Made by a program: the position numbers and the translations under genes. 64,000 nucleotides of DNA, taken from positions 6,849,001 to 6,913,000 of the forward strand of contig JAITYX010000021.1 in NCBI GenBank assembly GCA_021018815.1. The letters run 5' to 3'. The first letter of the stretch is position 1; every line of letters begins with the position of its first letter. Shown in pieces: positions 10,948 to 23,500 of the stretch. The notes under the pieces are model-generated. The model saw nothing but the letters and a program-made list of their open reading frames with translations. It was not told where the DNA came from and did no database searches. The DNA is from Talinum fruticosum (taxonomy: Eukaryota > Streptophyta > Magnoliopsida > Caryophyllales > Talinaceae).

Positions 10948-12640
10948 ATGGTGATAAAAGATCCAAAGCAAAGCCCCAAGATGTCCCCCATAGTATCGTC
11001 AGGGCACAAACCCTAAGCGAAAAACAGCCTCAATTCAGAGAAGAACGATGGCAGCATGCTAAGTCCACGATTCAAATTGGAGATGGCCATGAATGGTTGG
11101 GATGAATATCACTTTTGATTGCCAGTCTTGTTGTCGAAGACACTTCTGATCGAAATTCCATACACAAGAAGCGATCCGATTCCAGAAGGCTCTCTCTCTC
11201 TCTCTCTCTCTCTCTCTATTGTGGATAAGTGACGCGATGTCGTGATTGGTGTTTCAGAAAGCGGAGCGCTCAACGGAAAAGCGCGGCGTCGATTCCGGTG
11301 ACGATTTTCAACCTCGGTGAAGACGAATCGGCCAGCACTGACGAAGGAGGTTAGTGATGGAAGTTATTGTTATTAAATTTCATAAATAGTTGGAAATTTT
11401 GATTTTATCTCAAAATTGAAGATGAGATTTGTGAAGTGTTATTGTGTTAGATAACCCCGAACATTAGAGTCGCAAATTCGTTGCTCTGTGAATGTTATGG
11501 GGAGATTGTTATAATTAGGAGATAGTTTAGATGTTTACTATATTTGCATAATTTTGGAGAAAATGGATGAAGTTGAGTGCAATTATCAATTCAACCCCAT
11601 TTTTAAACATCTTTCATCTCCCTTCAATCTCTGTTGCGGATAGATACTCTTTAATTTTGTTTTTGCTTTTCATTTTGGCAATGAATTAAATTGACTCGGG
11701 TGGTCGGCTAACTGGTGCAATAGCAATGGTGTTTTTCTTTTGGGTGTGATCGAGTATGGCTATGCTTTGTTGTCTCTGCTTCTGATTTTGTTTCAACTTT
11801 CCGGTAGTCCAATGTGATGTACCTGAAGAAGAAGAACTATACAAGGCAGAAATCAGGGGGATAGGAGTTAGTTGGTTAGTGAGAGAAAGATGAAACACTA
11901 AGGGTCTATTTGATTCTTTTCAAATCGGGCTCGGTGGGATGGCAAGACAATACAAGTTTGCCACAAAGGCTTCGTGATACAGAACAATGGTTGTATCCCC
12001 CCAGTGCTGGTGGAAGAATCTATAAGCGAAATTTATTTTCTTTTATTTTTATTTTATCGGACATGAAGTATAAAAAATAAGGGTAAAATTGTAATAGCAA
12101 AAGTAAAATAAATTTAATTTGTAAGCACTTTTAATGAAGATTCCATTAATTAAAATAACTAAAGCTATAAAGATTCAATTAATTTGCCATTTGTCACATT
12201 TTTATTAGAACCGTAAACATGATACTTTGCATTTATTGTAATTGTATCATTGTCCTTAGGAGATATTGTCTCATTTAAATTTTATTCTAGACATTAAAAA
12301 ATAAACAATTTTATGGAAACTGGCTCATGGAAATCTTTGCATATCTCCTTCCTAATGTATTGGCATTTATTAATTGCTTAGGAGAGGTAAAAAGAAAACA
12401 GAAAGAAATGTAATTTTTTAAGTAATGGTGGTGAATTATGTACAATGGCATACTTGTGCTTGGCATGTTCTTAGTGATACATTTTTTATGGACAGTTGAA
12501 AAGAAGAAGGCAAAGTCAGACCGTGCGAAAAATGAAAGTTGAAGAAGAGGAAAAACCTGAACCCAGTGGATCAGGTTCTTGCTCGAGTTCTTCTTCAAGC
12601 ACTTCCATGTATGGATCGTCTTCGAGAAGAGCTCTCATGC
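10948..12640 (+). CDS. candidate plant gene of unknown function, exon pieces only
   Basis: Not recognised. A TATA-like 'gatataaatcc' lies near 10810 and an ATG at 10948 opens MVIKDPKQSPKMSPIVSSG. A likely exon at 11258-11349 has a tttcag acceptor and a GAG/GTTAGT donor and codes for SIPVTIFNLGEDESASTDEG. A second likely exon at 12496-12640 has an acceptor ending at 12495 and a GTAAGC donor. Joined to the previous exon it reads on in frame as VEKKKAKSDRAK, then continues after a one-base frame change in an A run as an E-rich and serine-rich stretch. The parts suggest a small charged nuclear or cytosolic protein or its remnant. The first part does not join cleanly (stops near 11000-11100), so this could be a pseudogene. 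Confidence 0.28.
11191..11217. repeat. (TC)n microsatellite
   Basis: Uninterrupted TC run upstream of the likely exon at 11258. Confidence 0.9.
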
Positions 12641-12699
12641 ACTGTAAGCACACACTTCCGATCATTCTTGACTTGACAATGAAATTCAATTTCCCAAAA

Positions 12700-13040
12700 T
12701 GAAGAACATATGCTTATTTTGGTGGATTGTTTTCTTGACATATATGCTTGGAAAGCTGCTTTAAACCAAGCACCACTCCTTGTGGCCACAGGTAGAACTG
12801 AAATTTGTGATGGTCTTCTATTTTCCAACCTCTTAGAAAGTTGTACTAGTAATCCATTTTCTTTTGTAGTTTTTGCAAGAAATGTTTGTGATCTGCAACT
12901 GATAAATGTGGTAAATAATGGCCGAAATACAGACAACTAATTAGATAATAACCTGAACTAAATATCACTTAGACGCTTCAGGAACATTTAATCCATTGTC
13001 AAAATGAAGAAAATGGTTCAAGAAGATTGTTTTTCTTTTT
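12700..13040. other. no gene seen
   Basis: Moderately AT-rich. Short open stretches occur on both strands without recognisable motifs. Confidence 0.3.
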
Positions 13041-13049
13041 ACTTCAAAA

Positions 13050-13560
13050 AAGAGCTCCTAACTCAAGGGATAACTATCTACACATGAAAGCCACCTTCTA
13101 GGAAGATTTATATTGCTCAAATGTCAGTTCAGTCATCTAAAATTTGTCATTACTATGAAGATTTAAGAAAAGAACTATGTGCTTTGTATTCTGCAAAATG
13201 GTCTTGACAACTCTTTTTATGTCTCTCTCTCTTATTGAAAATATCAACACATTTTTGTCCGACCAAACTTGATAAAAACATTGCTGCTGTCATGTACACC
13301 AGAAATTTTCTTCAACATTTTTCTCCTTAATAGCCATCTTTGCCATGCTACTACAGAACCAGGCATCTTCTGATTTTTTAGTGACTGCCATATCTTTCCT
13401 CTAATACTACCAGCATAAGTACAAGTGTTAAAAATAGGTGCTTTAAGTTCTCGTCACTTTGTTCACAATGACACAGCAGCTACGTATTTGGGTATACTTT
13501 GCCAATTTGCTCCTTAGGGAAGTTTATCCCTGTATAGCAGCCACATACAGTCTCATTCAT
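13050..13560 (-). pseudogene. weak LINE remnant, zinc-binding reverse-transcriptase tail
   Basis: On the minus strand near 13540-13480 the reading WLLYRDKLPKEQIGKV followed by a broken 'CHCEQSDENLKHLF' resembles the C-terminal zf-RVT domain of plant LINEs (W.ll.rDkLpt...R.g, then C..C...ET..HlF). Further on, 'WQRW' and 'FGRTKM' in other frames resemble the tail of that domain. Many stops and frame changes; only a fragment remains. Confidence 0.4.
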
Positions 13561-13599
13561 ATCACACAATTCTTAAATGCAATTACATTTCTACATTTC

Positions 13600-15120
13600 T
13601 ACACAATTCTTGAACTGTAATTGCCAACTTAATTCCTAAATTTCAAGACCCACTCATAATCACATCACATAATACTCTCTTTTTTAATATATATTTAGGT
13701 TCATATAAGAGATAAATAAGGATAAATATGTTTTCATCTTTTTATCATCCTATTATATTTTTAAGTGATAGCACATGTTTTCACCACGTGTTGTAATTTT
13801 GTTGGTTATTTTTATTTTATTTTATTTTCTTATATTATATTATCTAAAGTTTATTACTAATAATTAGTAAATAGTAGGAAATTGACTTAATTAGAATAAT
13901 AATGGCAAAAAATGAATTATACCTAAGGTGATACATAAAAATGTTACAAAAAATTAATATTATTGAAAATTGACCATAATAACAGAGTATTATTATTTAA
14001 AATTATGATAATGTCTTTAATGTTTTTTTCGAAAATTAAAATTTATTATTTCGTTTTAGTGTCTTTTATAACTGATGTTCTATTAGTTTACATGTTTTAC
14101 TCATGTTATAAAGTTACCTTAAGTGAGTCAAAATATTTCACCATAGGAATGGTATCCCATAATTAATAAGTATTAATTAGTAATTACTAATGGAAGAAAT
14201 TTAAGAATTTTCCCATATGTACACATATTACTGTATATAGGATTGATTATAAAAGGGAGCAAGACAATATCGTAGAGACATTATTTTAGATTATTTTTTT
14301 CTTTTTTTTTCTGTCTTTATTCATCCTTATCCTTCCTTCAAGTTTTACTTTACGATCAGAATCATTTATACCTTTGAATATATTCTACGTCGAACCTTAA
14401 ACGTGTAATTTGGTAGCTTTCTCTATTCATCCTTATCTTTCCTTCGAGTTTTACTTTCTTAGTTTTATTATAAAAAGATGGAATAGAGTGGTCTTAATAT
14501 CTTTCTATCTTCTCATTTCTATTTTAATGTGTTTCTCTTTTATAACAAATATGTTTAAATTTTGGTTTACTCATGATTTTATTTTCTTATTGTATTGCCT
14601 TGATAGTTTATTATTTATCTCTATATCTAACTATGTAATCTTAATTATTATTTACGTTCTTTTTTTCTTTAAAATATCTAATCTATCTAATCTAATCAAA
14701 TATAATCTAAATATATTTAAAATTGAGTGAGTACTCCTCATTGGTGATATATTTTATTTTTCTAAAAAGTAAAATTAAGGTGAAAATTAATGTTCTTGTA
14801 GTAAATGATTGCAATCATTGTGCAATTTGTTATTTGATGTTAAAATACAAAAATATATTAGTCTGTTTGAAAATATAGTAAAAAAGTATAATAAGTTAAA
14901 TATAATGAATAATAAATATGCATATACAACTAAAATCCTATTATTCTTTTAAAAATAATATTTATATCACATTATGCAAAAGCTTATAAGTTTTAGATGA
15001 ATATTTTAAATAAGGAGTATTTACATCTAAACCTTCGAGCCTTTTTATTTTAATTCTTTATCCCCTAAGTTTTACGTATTAATTTTTACCCCATTTATCT
15101 TCATATAAAATAATTTTAAA
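13600..15120. other. very AT-rich intergenic DNA
   Basis: Only AT-driven open stretches with no domain-like content. Short 'attcatccttatc...ccttc..agttttactttac' phrases are repeated near 14320 and 14425. Confidence 0.4.
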
Positions 15121-15122
15121 TA

Positions 15123-15452
15123 CAATTACAAAAACATGCCATTTATATTTTTTTTAAAGTAAAATTGTTAAAGTTATAAAATGAGAATAACACATAATTT
15201 TAGATCAGAGAACATTCATTTTCTAAAAAATCATATTGATATAACTAACAAAAAATTTAATATTATTACATAGAATATTCGCCAACATGACTAAAAAATA
15301 CCTTTTATATATTTTTCTACAGTAAAATTATTTAAGTTATGAAATAAGAATAACACATATAATTTTAGATTAGAAAATATTCACTTTCTAAAACAAAATC
15401 ATATTGACGTAACTTATAAAAATATAATATTATTACATAAAATATTCGCTAA
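15123..15452. repeat. tandem duplication of about 160 bp
   Basis: Two adjacent diverged copies, about 15123-15285 and 15286-15452. They share gaataacacata, attttagat, aatcatattga and ttaatattattacata, and both end in aatattcgc. Confidence 0.75.
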
Positions 15453-15482
15453 AATTTTAAAATGAAACCTTTCTTTAATGTT

Positions 15483-15673
15483 ACTAGCTTTGAATTGCAC
15501 GTAATACCTGCATGATTAAATTAAATTCAAACATAATAGTTTTTATTATATTTGAATATTGTAGTTAGGCAAGGGTTCAATTTGATAATTACCATAATAT
15601 TTAAATATAATAAAAATTATTATATTTGAACTTATTTTAATCATGCACGTATTACTTGCAATTCAAAGCTAGT
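15483..15673. mobile_element. 191-bp palindrome with two Helitron-like 3' ends, or a foldback MITE
   Basis: The arms (about 80 bp each) are near-perfect inverted repeats beginning ACTAGCTTTGAATTGCA. Each arm read outward ends in a short imperfect hairpin (TGCA..GTATTAC..TGCA), 8 nt, then CTAG and T. That is the layout of a Helitron 3' end. The palindrome is flanked by ATGTT at 15478-15482 and 15674-15678, which would suit a foldback element that made a 5-bp target duplication. The outward-facing left arm is in the right place to be the 3' end of the minus-strand Helitron. Confidence 0.7.
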
Positions 15674-16104
15674 ATGTTATAAGGGTAATTTATATCAATA
15701 ATATTTATTTAATTATATAAAATTAAAACTTTATAATTTGGACTTTATTGATTTTAATTTCCCTATTATCAACATCTAATTGATATAAGCAATGCAAATT
15801 CTGCACATATATTTATAATTATGCTAGATAAAAATTAGTTAACAACATTGGGAAATTATTTAATTGAATATGTATTGTATTTGTAATTTAGCATTTATTT
15901 ATATTTGTCCCTAAGCTATTTTGAGTAGATTGAGAAATTATTAAATTGAATAGGATAATGAAAATATTTAAATAAAATTATTAACAAAAAAATTCCTTAA
16001 TAGTTAATTAACATTGATAAGAAGCAAATGTATTTACAACGATGTAGAAGGAAAAAATCAAAGAAAAACAATCATAGAAAAAAACAAAGTAACATTATCC
16101 TTAG

Positions 16105-16600
16105 ATCATCGGCAATAAAACTTCTTTGTAAACAACATTTTTGCAAACACCCCAGACCTTCCTTGAACATGACCTTTAGTAACCAAAGCCCTTTTTGTAT
16201 TTTGGGATGTGCCCCTAGATAATGCAACATATAATTGACCAAGACTAAAAACATGTTCAGGAAGATATACACCAACATGTGGAATTGTCCGCCTCTGGGA
16301 TTTGTTTCCTGACCATCTCAAAAGGAATTCTTACATCTTCAGCAGTTTTCAATGGAATCCGTGGTATAAACACCATAGTCTCTTTGCAATGACCAGTTAA
16401 GATTTCAGCCTTGATTAACGTAATTGACGACATATTAACCTAGTTCCATTATATAAGCCATTATTGGACATCCAACTTTTAATCTAAGAGCATGTGGCGG
16501 CAATCCTCCAAAGGTTAATGAGTTCAAGAATCATCCGCATATAAATGTTGGACATCATCGGGGACATAATCAAAAGAGTATGAAGGTTTGCTCGGGAAGA
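16105..16600 (-). pseudogene. Helitron helicase, C-terminal part
   Basis: The minus strand reads LPPHALRLKVGCPIMA (about 16510-16460), VFIPRIPLKTAEDVRIPFE (about 16370-16315), then KSQRRTIPHVGVYLPEHVFS and LGQLYVALSRGTSQNTK. These are the conserved end of plant Helitron/PIF1-type helicases. Stops and frame changes separate the pieces, one of them a missing T near 16528. The upstream half of the gene resumes at 20537 beyond a nested insert. Confidence 0.85.
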
Positions 16601-18952
16601 GTTGTTAAGCTTGTCGTACAGCAACAAATTAAACCACTACTTAAACTTATAATAAACAATATAGCAAGGGCAAGTAGGGATCGAATCCACGAGGAAAGAT
16701 ATAATAACATGCAAGTTTTAATCTAATTAAATTTACTACTCTTAAAAACAAAATAGAAAATATAAATTAAAATCAATAACTAAAATTCATAGAAAATTAT
16801 CTAATAACTAAATAAATAATTTATACAGAATAATAAAACTACAATAACCCAGAAATATTTTTGTATATATTTTTTAGAATAATTAAAACAGAAAACTAAA
16901 GCAGAAAATAAACAAATTCTAAAACAGAAAATTAAATAAGTAAAATTCTGCACTAAAATATTTACGAAAATAAATACTAAAATTACCCAGAATAGTAATA
17001 CTAATTTTCTAAACCTAACCAGACCCTAAAAATATAAAAACAAAATTTAAAATCTAATTTACGAATTTATTTTATTAAAAACCTGCAGTAATTAAATTCA
17101 AGAATTAAATCTGAAAAAATATCAAATTATTTCCAAAAATTCTAAAATTTAATCACAGCAAACTAGGACTCTATCTAAACCCTAAAAGAAAATAAAACAC
17201 GAAAAATAACAAAAGAAACTATTTTTAAACTAATTTCTAACAAACTGACTCAAAAATAATAAAAACTGACAGAAAATTAATTCTGAAAATTAAAATATGT
17301 AAAGACTCAAAATTAAATTAAAATAAAATTACTAAAACTAACCTAAAATACTGATCTTTAGGGGGTTTAATGAAATTGATAATAAAAGACTATAACTTTA
17401 TGAATAAAAATTAATAAACTCAAGAAAATAACTAAAAGGCAAGCAAGTAATTATCAAAGATATCAAATTTATAAAAACACTTAGTATAATCTATATCCAC
17501 CATGCAAATTATTATTTATCATTAACACACAAATTGATCTACCCATGAGCTAAACTGTAGAAGACAACCACTAGCGGATCTTCCCGTTTTTCCTTAGTTA
17601 TTAGTTTACTTATGCCTAGCCCTAATATAAACCCTACTAATATTGATAACCCTAGCACTAGAATTTAATCAAATCAGAGCATTAAGTATTAGAAAAACAT
17701 CATCTAGCACCTAATAACCAATCTACTAGCAAATTGATTTAAGAAGGATCTATGATAATTTCCTAATTAAAAGAGATGGGTATGAGCCATCCATGATTAA
17801 CTAGGGTGATACTTATGTCTAAAAGATCAAGCAATTACGTACTTAAACCCTCTAAACTATCACATGAATTTATATAAAACTAAGTAGCGTGCACTCTAAT
17901 TAATTAGACATAAATTCATAAACATTAAACACAAATTATCATAAAATCATGGATTGAATCAATAAGACAATAAAAATCGAAACTTTGTTTCAAAATAAAT
18001 AATTTAACATGGCTTCAAGTAGATTATACCAAGTATAAGAAAAACTACTCACACATAATGTAATTTAAAACATGTAAACTAAATAAAACTAGCATCTTTA
18101 GTATTAATCTATTAATAAAAACTCAATCTTTTCTAATAAAAATTACAAAACTAAATTATACTACCGATATTAGTTTCTTTAGCCCCGAGATGATGACGTT
18201 GATGATTAACGATGAAGTTGATTGCACGAATATGTCTGATGATTAATGCTAGCGTGAAGTGGTTGAATGGATTATGATGATGGTGGAGTAAGCAAGAGTT
18301 GGCAAGGGATCAAAGTGGAAGTGATTGATAATTAAATTGATGAAGATTGTGGTGGGCAGTGAGATAATTTGTGATAGCGTGAAGTAGGAAAGTGGGCAGC
18401 GACGGCAATGGGCAGCAACGTGAGAGGTAGCGAGAGCAACGAGAGGAGGTGATGATGTGAGGATTTGGCAGCGAAGGTGGGCAACGGCTGGGGTGTTATG
18501 AGCAGCGTGGGAGATGGTAATGGGCGGCCAAGGGTAGCGTGAGGGCTGCCGTGGACAGCAAAGGCAAGAGGTGGTGATTGTGTATGGGTGCTTCCTTAGG
18601 TAGGTCTCCATGATGATAATAAGTAGTATATATAGGGTGAAAGAGTTAGGGTTTATTTCTCTTTCTTCTCTTCTAAGTTTCCCTTTTCTATTCCACTTAG
18701 GATTTCCTAAAATATAATATCCTAAAATAAATATTTTATTACATATTATATTTATGGACCGACTTCATATATTTTCTTGGATGCTTGTCGGTAGCTAAAA
18801 ATCCACTTTTAACGACTTTTCTTCTCTTCCCCACTTTATTCGATAATTACCTATAAATAGACAAAATAGAATAAATTAGATAAAATAAACTATATAATAT
18901 AAACTCAATAACTACTAAAAATACGTATAAAATACGACTTAACAAGAGTCCG
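16601..18952. mobile_element. nested non-coding repeat A inside the Helitron
   Basis: It interrupts helicase homology. The ends are short inverted repeats (TTGTTAAG at the left, CTTAACAA at the right). Near 16676 it has gggatcgaatccacgagga, a phrase I associate with a widespread plant repeat. The centre is A-rich and non-coding, and 18240-18620 is GC-richer with an open minus frame that has no known domain. The class is uncertain (LTR-derived or other). Confidence 0.5.
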
Positions 18953-20536
18953 AGTCACCCTAGAGGGGGTGAATAGGGTGATGGAAGTTTTTCGTGGAAA
19001 CTTTAGCTCTTCCGTCAAATACAAGATAGAGACAGATTCTAAGTCTATCAACAGGGTCGAAAGGCTTGGACTCGAAATGCTATTACGGATAGATAAGCAA
19101 GATAAGCAGGAGTTGTAGAACCGTCTCGAGTCTAGAATGAACTCGGAAAGATAACACTTAGAGATTACGTGGAAACCCTCCCGGGGCAGAAAACCACGGA
19201 CCGTGCCAATCCGGACACGAAGTCAAATTCACTATTTTGAGTCCACAAAACACCGTGAACCGATCGAACCCGAGTTGCTCCCTTGGACAACTCTATACAA
19301 GTTTTCCTAGACTCGGAAATTCCCTTATCCGATCTAGTACTTCCTAGCTGAGATAACCCTTACAGATAGGGACAACTAAGCTGAGTTAACCCTTACAGCT
19401 TAGTCAAGGGACCTTACAAAGAATGTAAGAAAGAGTTTGTAATCGAGTACAAGACCTTACAACTCGTAAAGTAATAAATTACAGAGTGAGAGTTGTAAGT
19501 AGAAGATTGAAAGTAAATACAATAACTTTGAGCAAGTATGTATATTAACAATATGTTCGGCAAATCTTCAAGTCTTGTGAGGTGGCTTCTATTTATACAT
19601 AACCAAGCAGAGTAGCCGTTATCTTCATCTCGCTGACCGAGAGTCCTCTCGTGACCGTTGATAGAAGCTTTCGAGTCACTCAGAAAGTATCCGTTGTAAT
19701 GTGAACGTTGGACAACGGTTTAACTCTCTTGGAAGTCCCAAAACCATTGGCGGTGTCTTGAAAGATAGGGTGAAAATCACCGTTAAGCTTGGCGTTCCAG
19801 TTTTCCAGATTTGGAAATAGACAGCCTCGACACAATCTATTGGGACTGGAGCAGAGAAGGTGAAGAGCCATGTCTCGCTGGTGATTTGACGTTCGAGCCA
19901 GGTTACTTTTGTAGTTTGAAAAGTGTATCCTCGATTGAATAATCTACAAAAGTAAATCAATTTTGGTTCTCAAAGTATAAAATACTTTTGTCCAAGATTA
20001 GACACAGATAATAAAATAATTACGATAATTAAGCAACCGATTATCCGAGTCAGAAACGAAATGGAATTTTCCGAGTCCAATATCCATGTAACTCAAAATT
20101 CCATCGAGCTAGTCCGAGCAAAGAATCAAGTTAAGTGAAGAACATCATAGCGAGATAACTTGATATAGACTAAGTAATGATCATACTAAAAATACTGATT
20201 ATAACAAAATAGAACTTATAACTAGAAATCAGATTCTGAATAAGAAAAGACGAGATACTAGTCTATTCAATCTGCGATAAATCTGAGTGATGCTCGGACT
20301 CGGAACAAAGAACCAATTTTTCTGAGTCACTTACGGATAAGCAAGAAATATAAGAAGTAAGAGCTGTATCACTTAGAGAAGATACTATTTTACTCAAAGA
20401 AGTTTCGATATACATAGAATGCCTTGGAATCAAAATTCTATAAGTATGAGATGGTTATACCCGATTCATTTAATGCAACTCGAAATGCGTTGAGAAGTGT
20501 CCGAGTCTTCCGAGTAGTAAATCTTTTCGATACCGA
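18953..20536. mobile_element. nested non-coding repeat B inside the Helitron, LTR-like
   Basis: It begins gagtccgagtcaccctagag followed by ggggtgaatagggtga, a motif often seen at the ends of long plant LTRs, and is rich in 'cgagtc'. Read on the minus strand it starts TGTCGGTATCG next to the resumed helicase frame. No coding domain was recognised. It may be a solo LTR; no matching second copy is in the window. Confidence 0.45.
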
Positions 20537-23500
20537 CAAATTTATCAATGATTTTTTCATTCAAAGTAACGGACTTCTTCATTTGTAGGGGTGATTACAG
20601 CTCTATCAACTATATAGGTTGTATCACCTGCATGTGAACTCAAATTAGGGAGGATCGCATTAATTAAATCATCAACAGAATTACCATGATTAGGTAATAC
20701 GGGTATCGATGGTTGGAAATTGATCATATACTCATTGATAGTACATTCACGTCCATCCCCCACTCTAAGCAAGAAAGCTGCAAAATCCTCATCCAACCGA
20801 GACCTCATGTTTTCTGTCAAGTGAAGTACCCGAACATGTGTCCACAATGTTGATTTGATGAAATATGTATTAATTGTTTCAACTTTAGTGCGCTTCGGTA
20901 TGACCGGTAAGACTTGTCTAAAATTTACACCAAAGACTATCATTTTGCCTCTAAAAGGGAGGTTTACTCCATAATATCCCTAAAACTTTGACCAACAGTC
21001 TCAAATGCATGCTGATAAGTCATATTGGCTTCATGCCATATAATAACTGCAGCCTGTTTTATCAAATGTGCTTCGACGGATTGTTTACTAAGATAACACA
21101 TTGAGGACGCATACAGAGTAATTGGAAGTCCAAAGGTCTTATGTGACGTTTTGGCCCTATATAAAAATGTTGCAGCAATTCCGGAGCTTGTTGCAGCGAG
21201 TCCAAAGTGACCTTCAAGTTTCACAAGTAGTAAGAATGACATGATATAAGAATGTTTTTCCTATTCCATCAGGTTCATCTATGAAAAACATACCACCTTT
21301 TTTTTTATGTTAATAACCTCCATAATAGTGTTAAATGCATATCGTTGATCACCATTCATATTTTTGGCACAATGCATATCTTCAGGAGGCACTCGTGTAG
21401 ACAATTCAGCAGATACAACCTGCAATTTTAGTTAGTTGTGGAAGGTTAAAATCTGCAATTTTATGGCCTAATTGTTTCAACATTCAATCTACTTTAAGTA
21501 GAACAGAATTGAGTGCAAAATCACTATCTGTCGAGGAAGTTGAAGGATAATCTTCAACCATGAATGGAAAGAATTCACCCATAAGTTAAGTACTCCAATT
21601 AGTTGACAAGTATACCAAAACAGTAACAAATAACCATCAAAATGACGATGACATTTTCGTCATGGATGCATTCACTAAACATCCTCGAATACTGGCGTCA
21701 TTATCCATGAGACCTAATTTTTCTGCAACTTCTTTGAATGTTGGATAATTAATAACATTAATAGTTCTGAGATGTGCAAATGATTGCGGGCCTTTAACGT
21801 GATTGAGCAACAATCGCATATAAAATCTTTCTCCATGAGCTGAATTGACATTATATATTCGGCTAACTACTCTTTGATTACTTTGTCTCCTTCTCCAAGT
21901 ATGTGATGATTCAATCTATCCATAGTGTTTAAGGAACTCTACATAAAGATAATTTCTTGCATCCGAATCAATGATGTTCATATTGAAGAATTTTGTAAGC
22001 ATCATACGGGAATTCCTCTGTGAACCAACAATCTATTGAACAGATTGATTTGTTCAATATCTTATTTGCCGCATATTAGGTAAATAGAGTTGCAAAAGTT
22101 CAACAGATGGACACATTCACGTTAAAGGAAATTGATATATTTTCCACATAGCCTCTACTGCACAAACCCATATAGCATTCACATATTGCTTGATCTCATT
22201 ATAATTAGGCTCACTTCGAAGCTCCATCGATACCCGATGAAGACCTTTGTGTGTATATTTGTATAAATACTTGACACTCTTGATGTTGCTGTAAATCTCA
22301 ACATTGATATGACAATCATACTTGAGTAAGAGTCAAGGATTGTACGGAACAACCCAACTATTGTCAACCATTATTCTCCTATTGTCACGTAAAGGAACAA
22401 GAGGTGGGTCATTTCGATGTCGATATATTGGATATGAGTCACTGCCTTAGAATGTAGTTGATGAAAATCGCTCAGGGAATTCACGCTTGCAAACTCCATT
22501 CTCCATGTAACTTGCATTTTTATAGCCATGACCGCATGGCCCATGTATCATATGTTTCGAACAGCCTTATAGAATGAAGGCTCTTCATCCCTATAAGGAA
22601 TCTCTACTCTAACAAATTAGTCATAGTGATTAAGAGATCTTGGTTTGTCATGATCATCCAAGATAAGTAACATATGTACATGGGGTAGACCTCTTTTTGG
22701 AATTCAACTACATAAACATAGGAAACAACTTTTCCGAAGACAGCCCTTTCGACAATATCCCTTTTCAGCTCCTCAAGATTGGTGTGAAATATCCTAGCTA
22801 ATAGATCTGGACGATCATGAGGACTTTGACCTACTAATAACTCATTTGTAATTTCTTGCCAATTTGGGTTGCAGGTCATGGTTAAAAAATGGTCTGGTTT
22901 CCCATAATATTTTACCAATGTCATTGCATCTTCATAATGTTGGCTCATGTCTCGTGGACTTCCGACAAATGAAGAGGGTAAAATAATCTGTTGTCCAACA
23001 TTATCTATTTATGATAATAAATATATAAAGCAGTGTAAATTATAATGATATATAAAAGATAAATTATGATATTATAATATATCAAAAATAAGAAGCGTTT
23101 ATAGTAAAGATATTATTACTATGATTTGATTCTCCCGCATGCAAAGAATCTTATAAACCTTGGTACAACTCTACTCGGATTGTATGTTGATTGTTCTTAA
23201 TCCGTCTTAATATTTTTGCTTGGATTTTTACATAATTGTTAACAACATATTGTTGTAAGAGACGTCCCGACCTTAGAAATGCAGAAAGTAAATTTGGGCT
23301 ATAAGTAGATCATAGCAGTAGATGTTATTATAGAAATTTATGTAAAGTATAAGTAAATGAAAGTATTAGTTGTGCAGGACATCCTTGAAGGATAAATGCA
23401 TAAAATGCTCTGCAAGGTATAGTCCTCCCATAACTTCTTAGGGTGTTAACTGTCCAACCATATGACCCGAACGGATGTAATAAAGGATACCGCAAAGGAT

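Noticed and set aside
14410..14730. 106-codon hydrophobic plus-strand frame that looks like a membrane protein
   Set aside because: AT-rich DNA naturally gives Phe/Ile/Leu-rich frames; no conserved motif, neighbour or splice evidence.
18249..18611. 120-codon minus-strand frame within nested repeat A
   Set aside because: Low-complexity Thr/Ser/Pro content, no domain, inside a non-coding repeat. Not supported as a gene.
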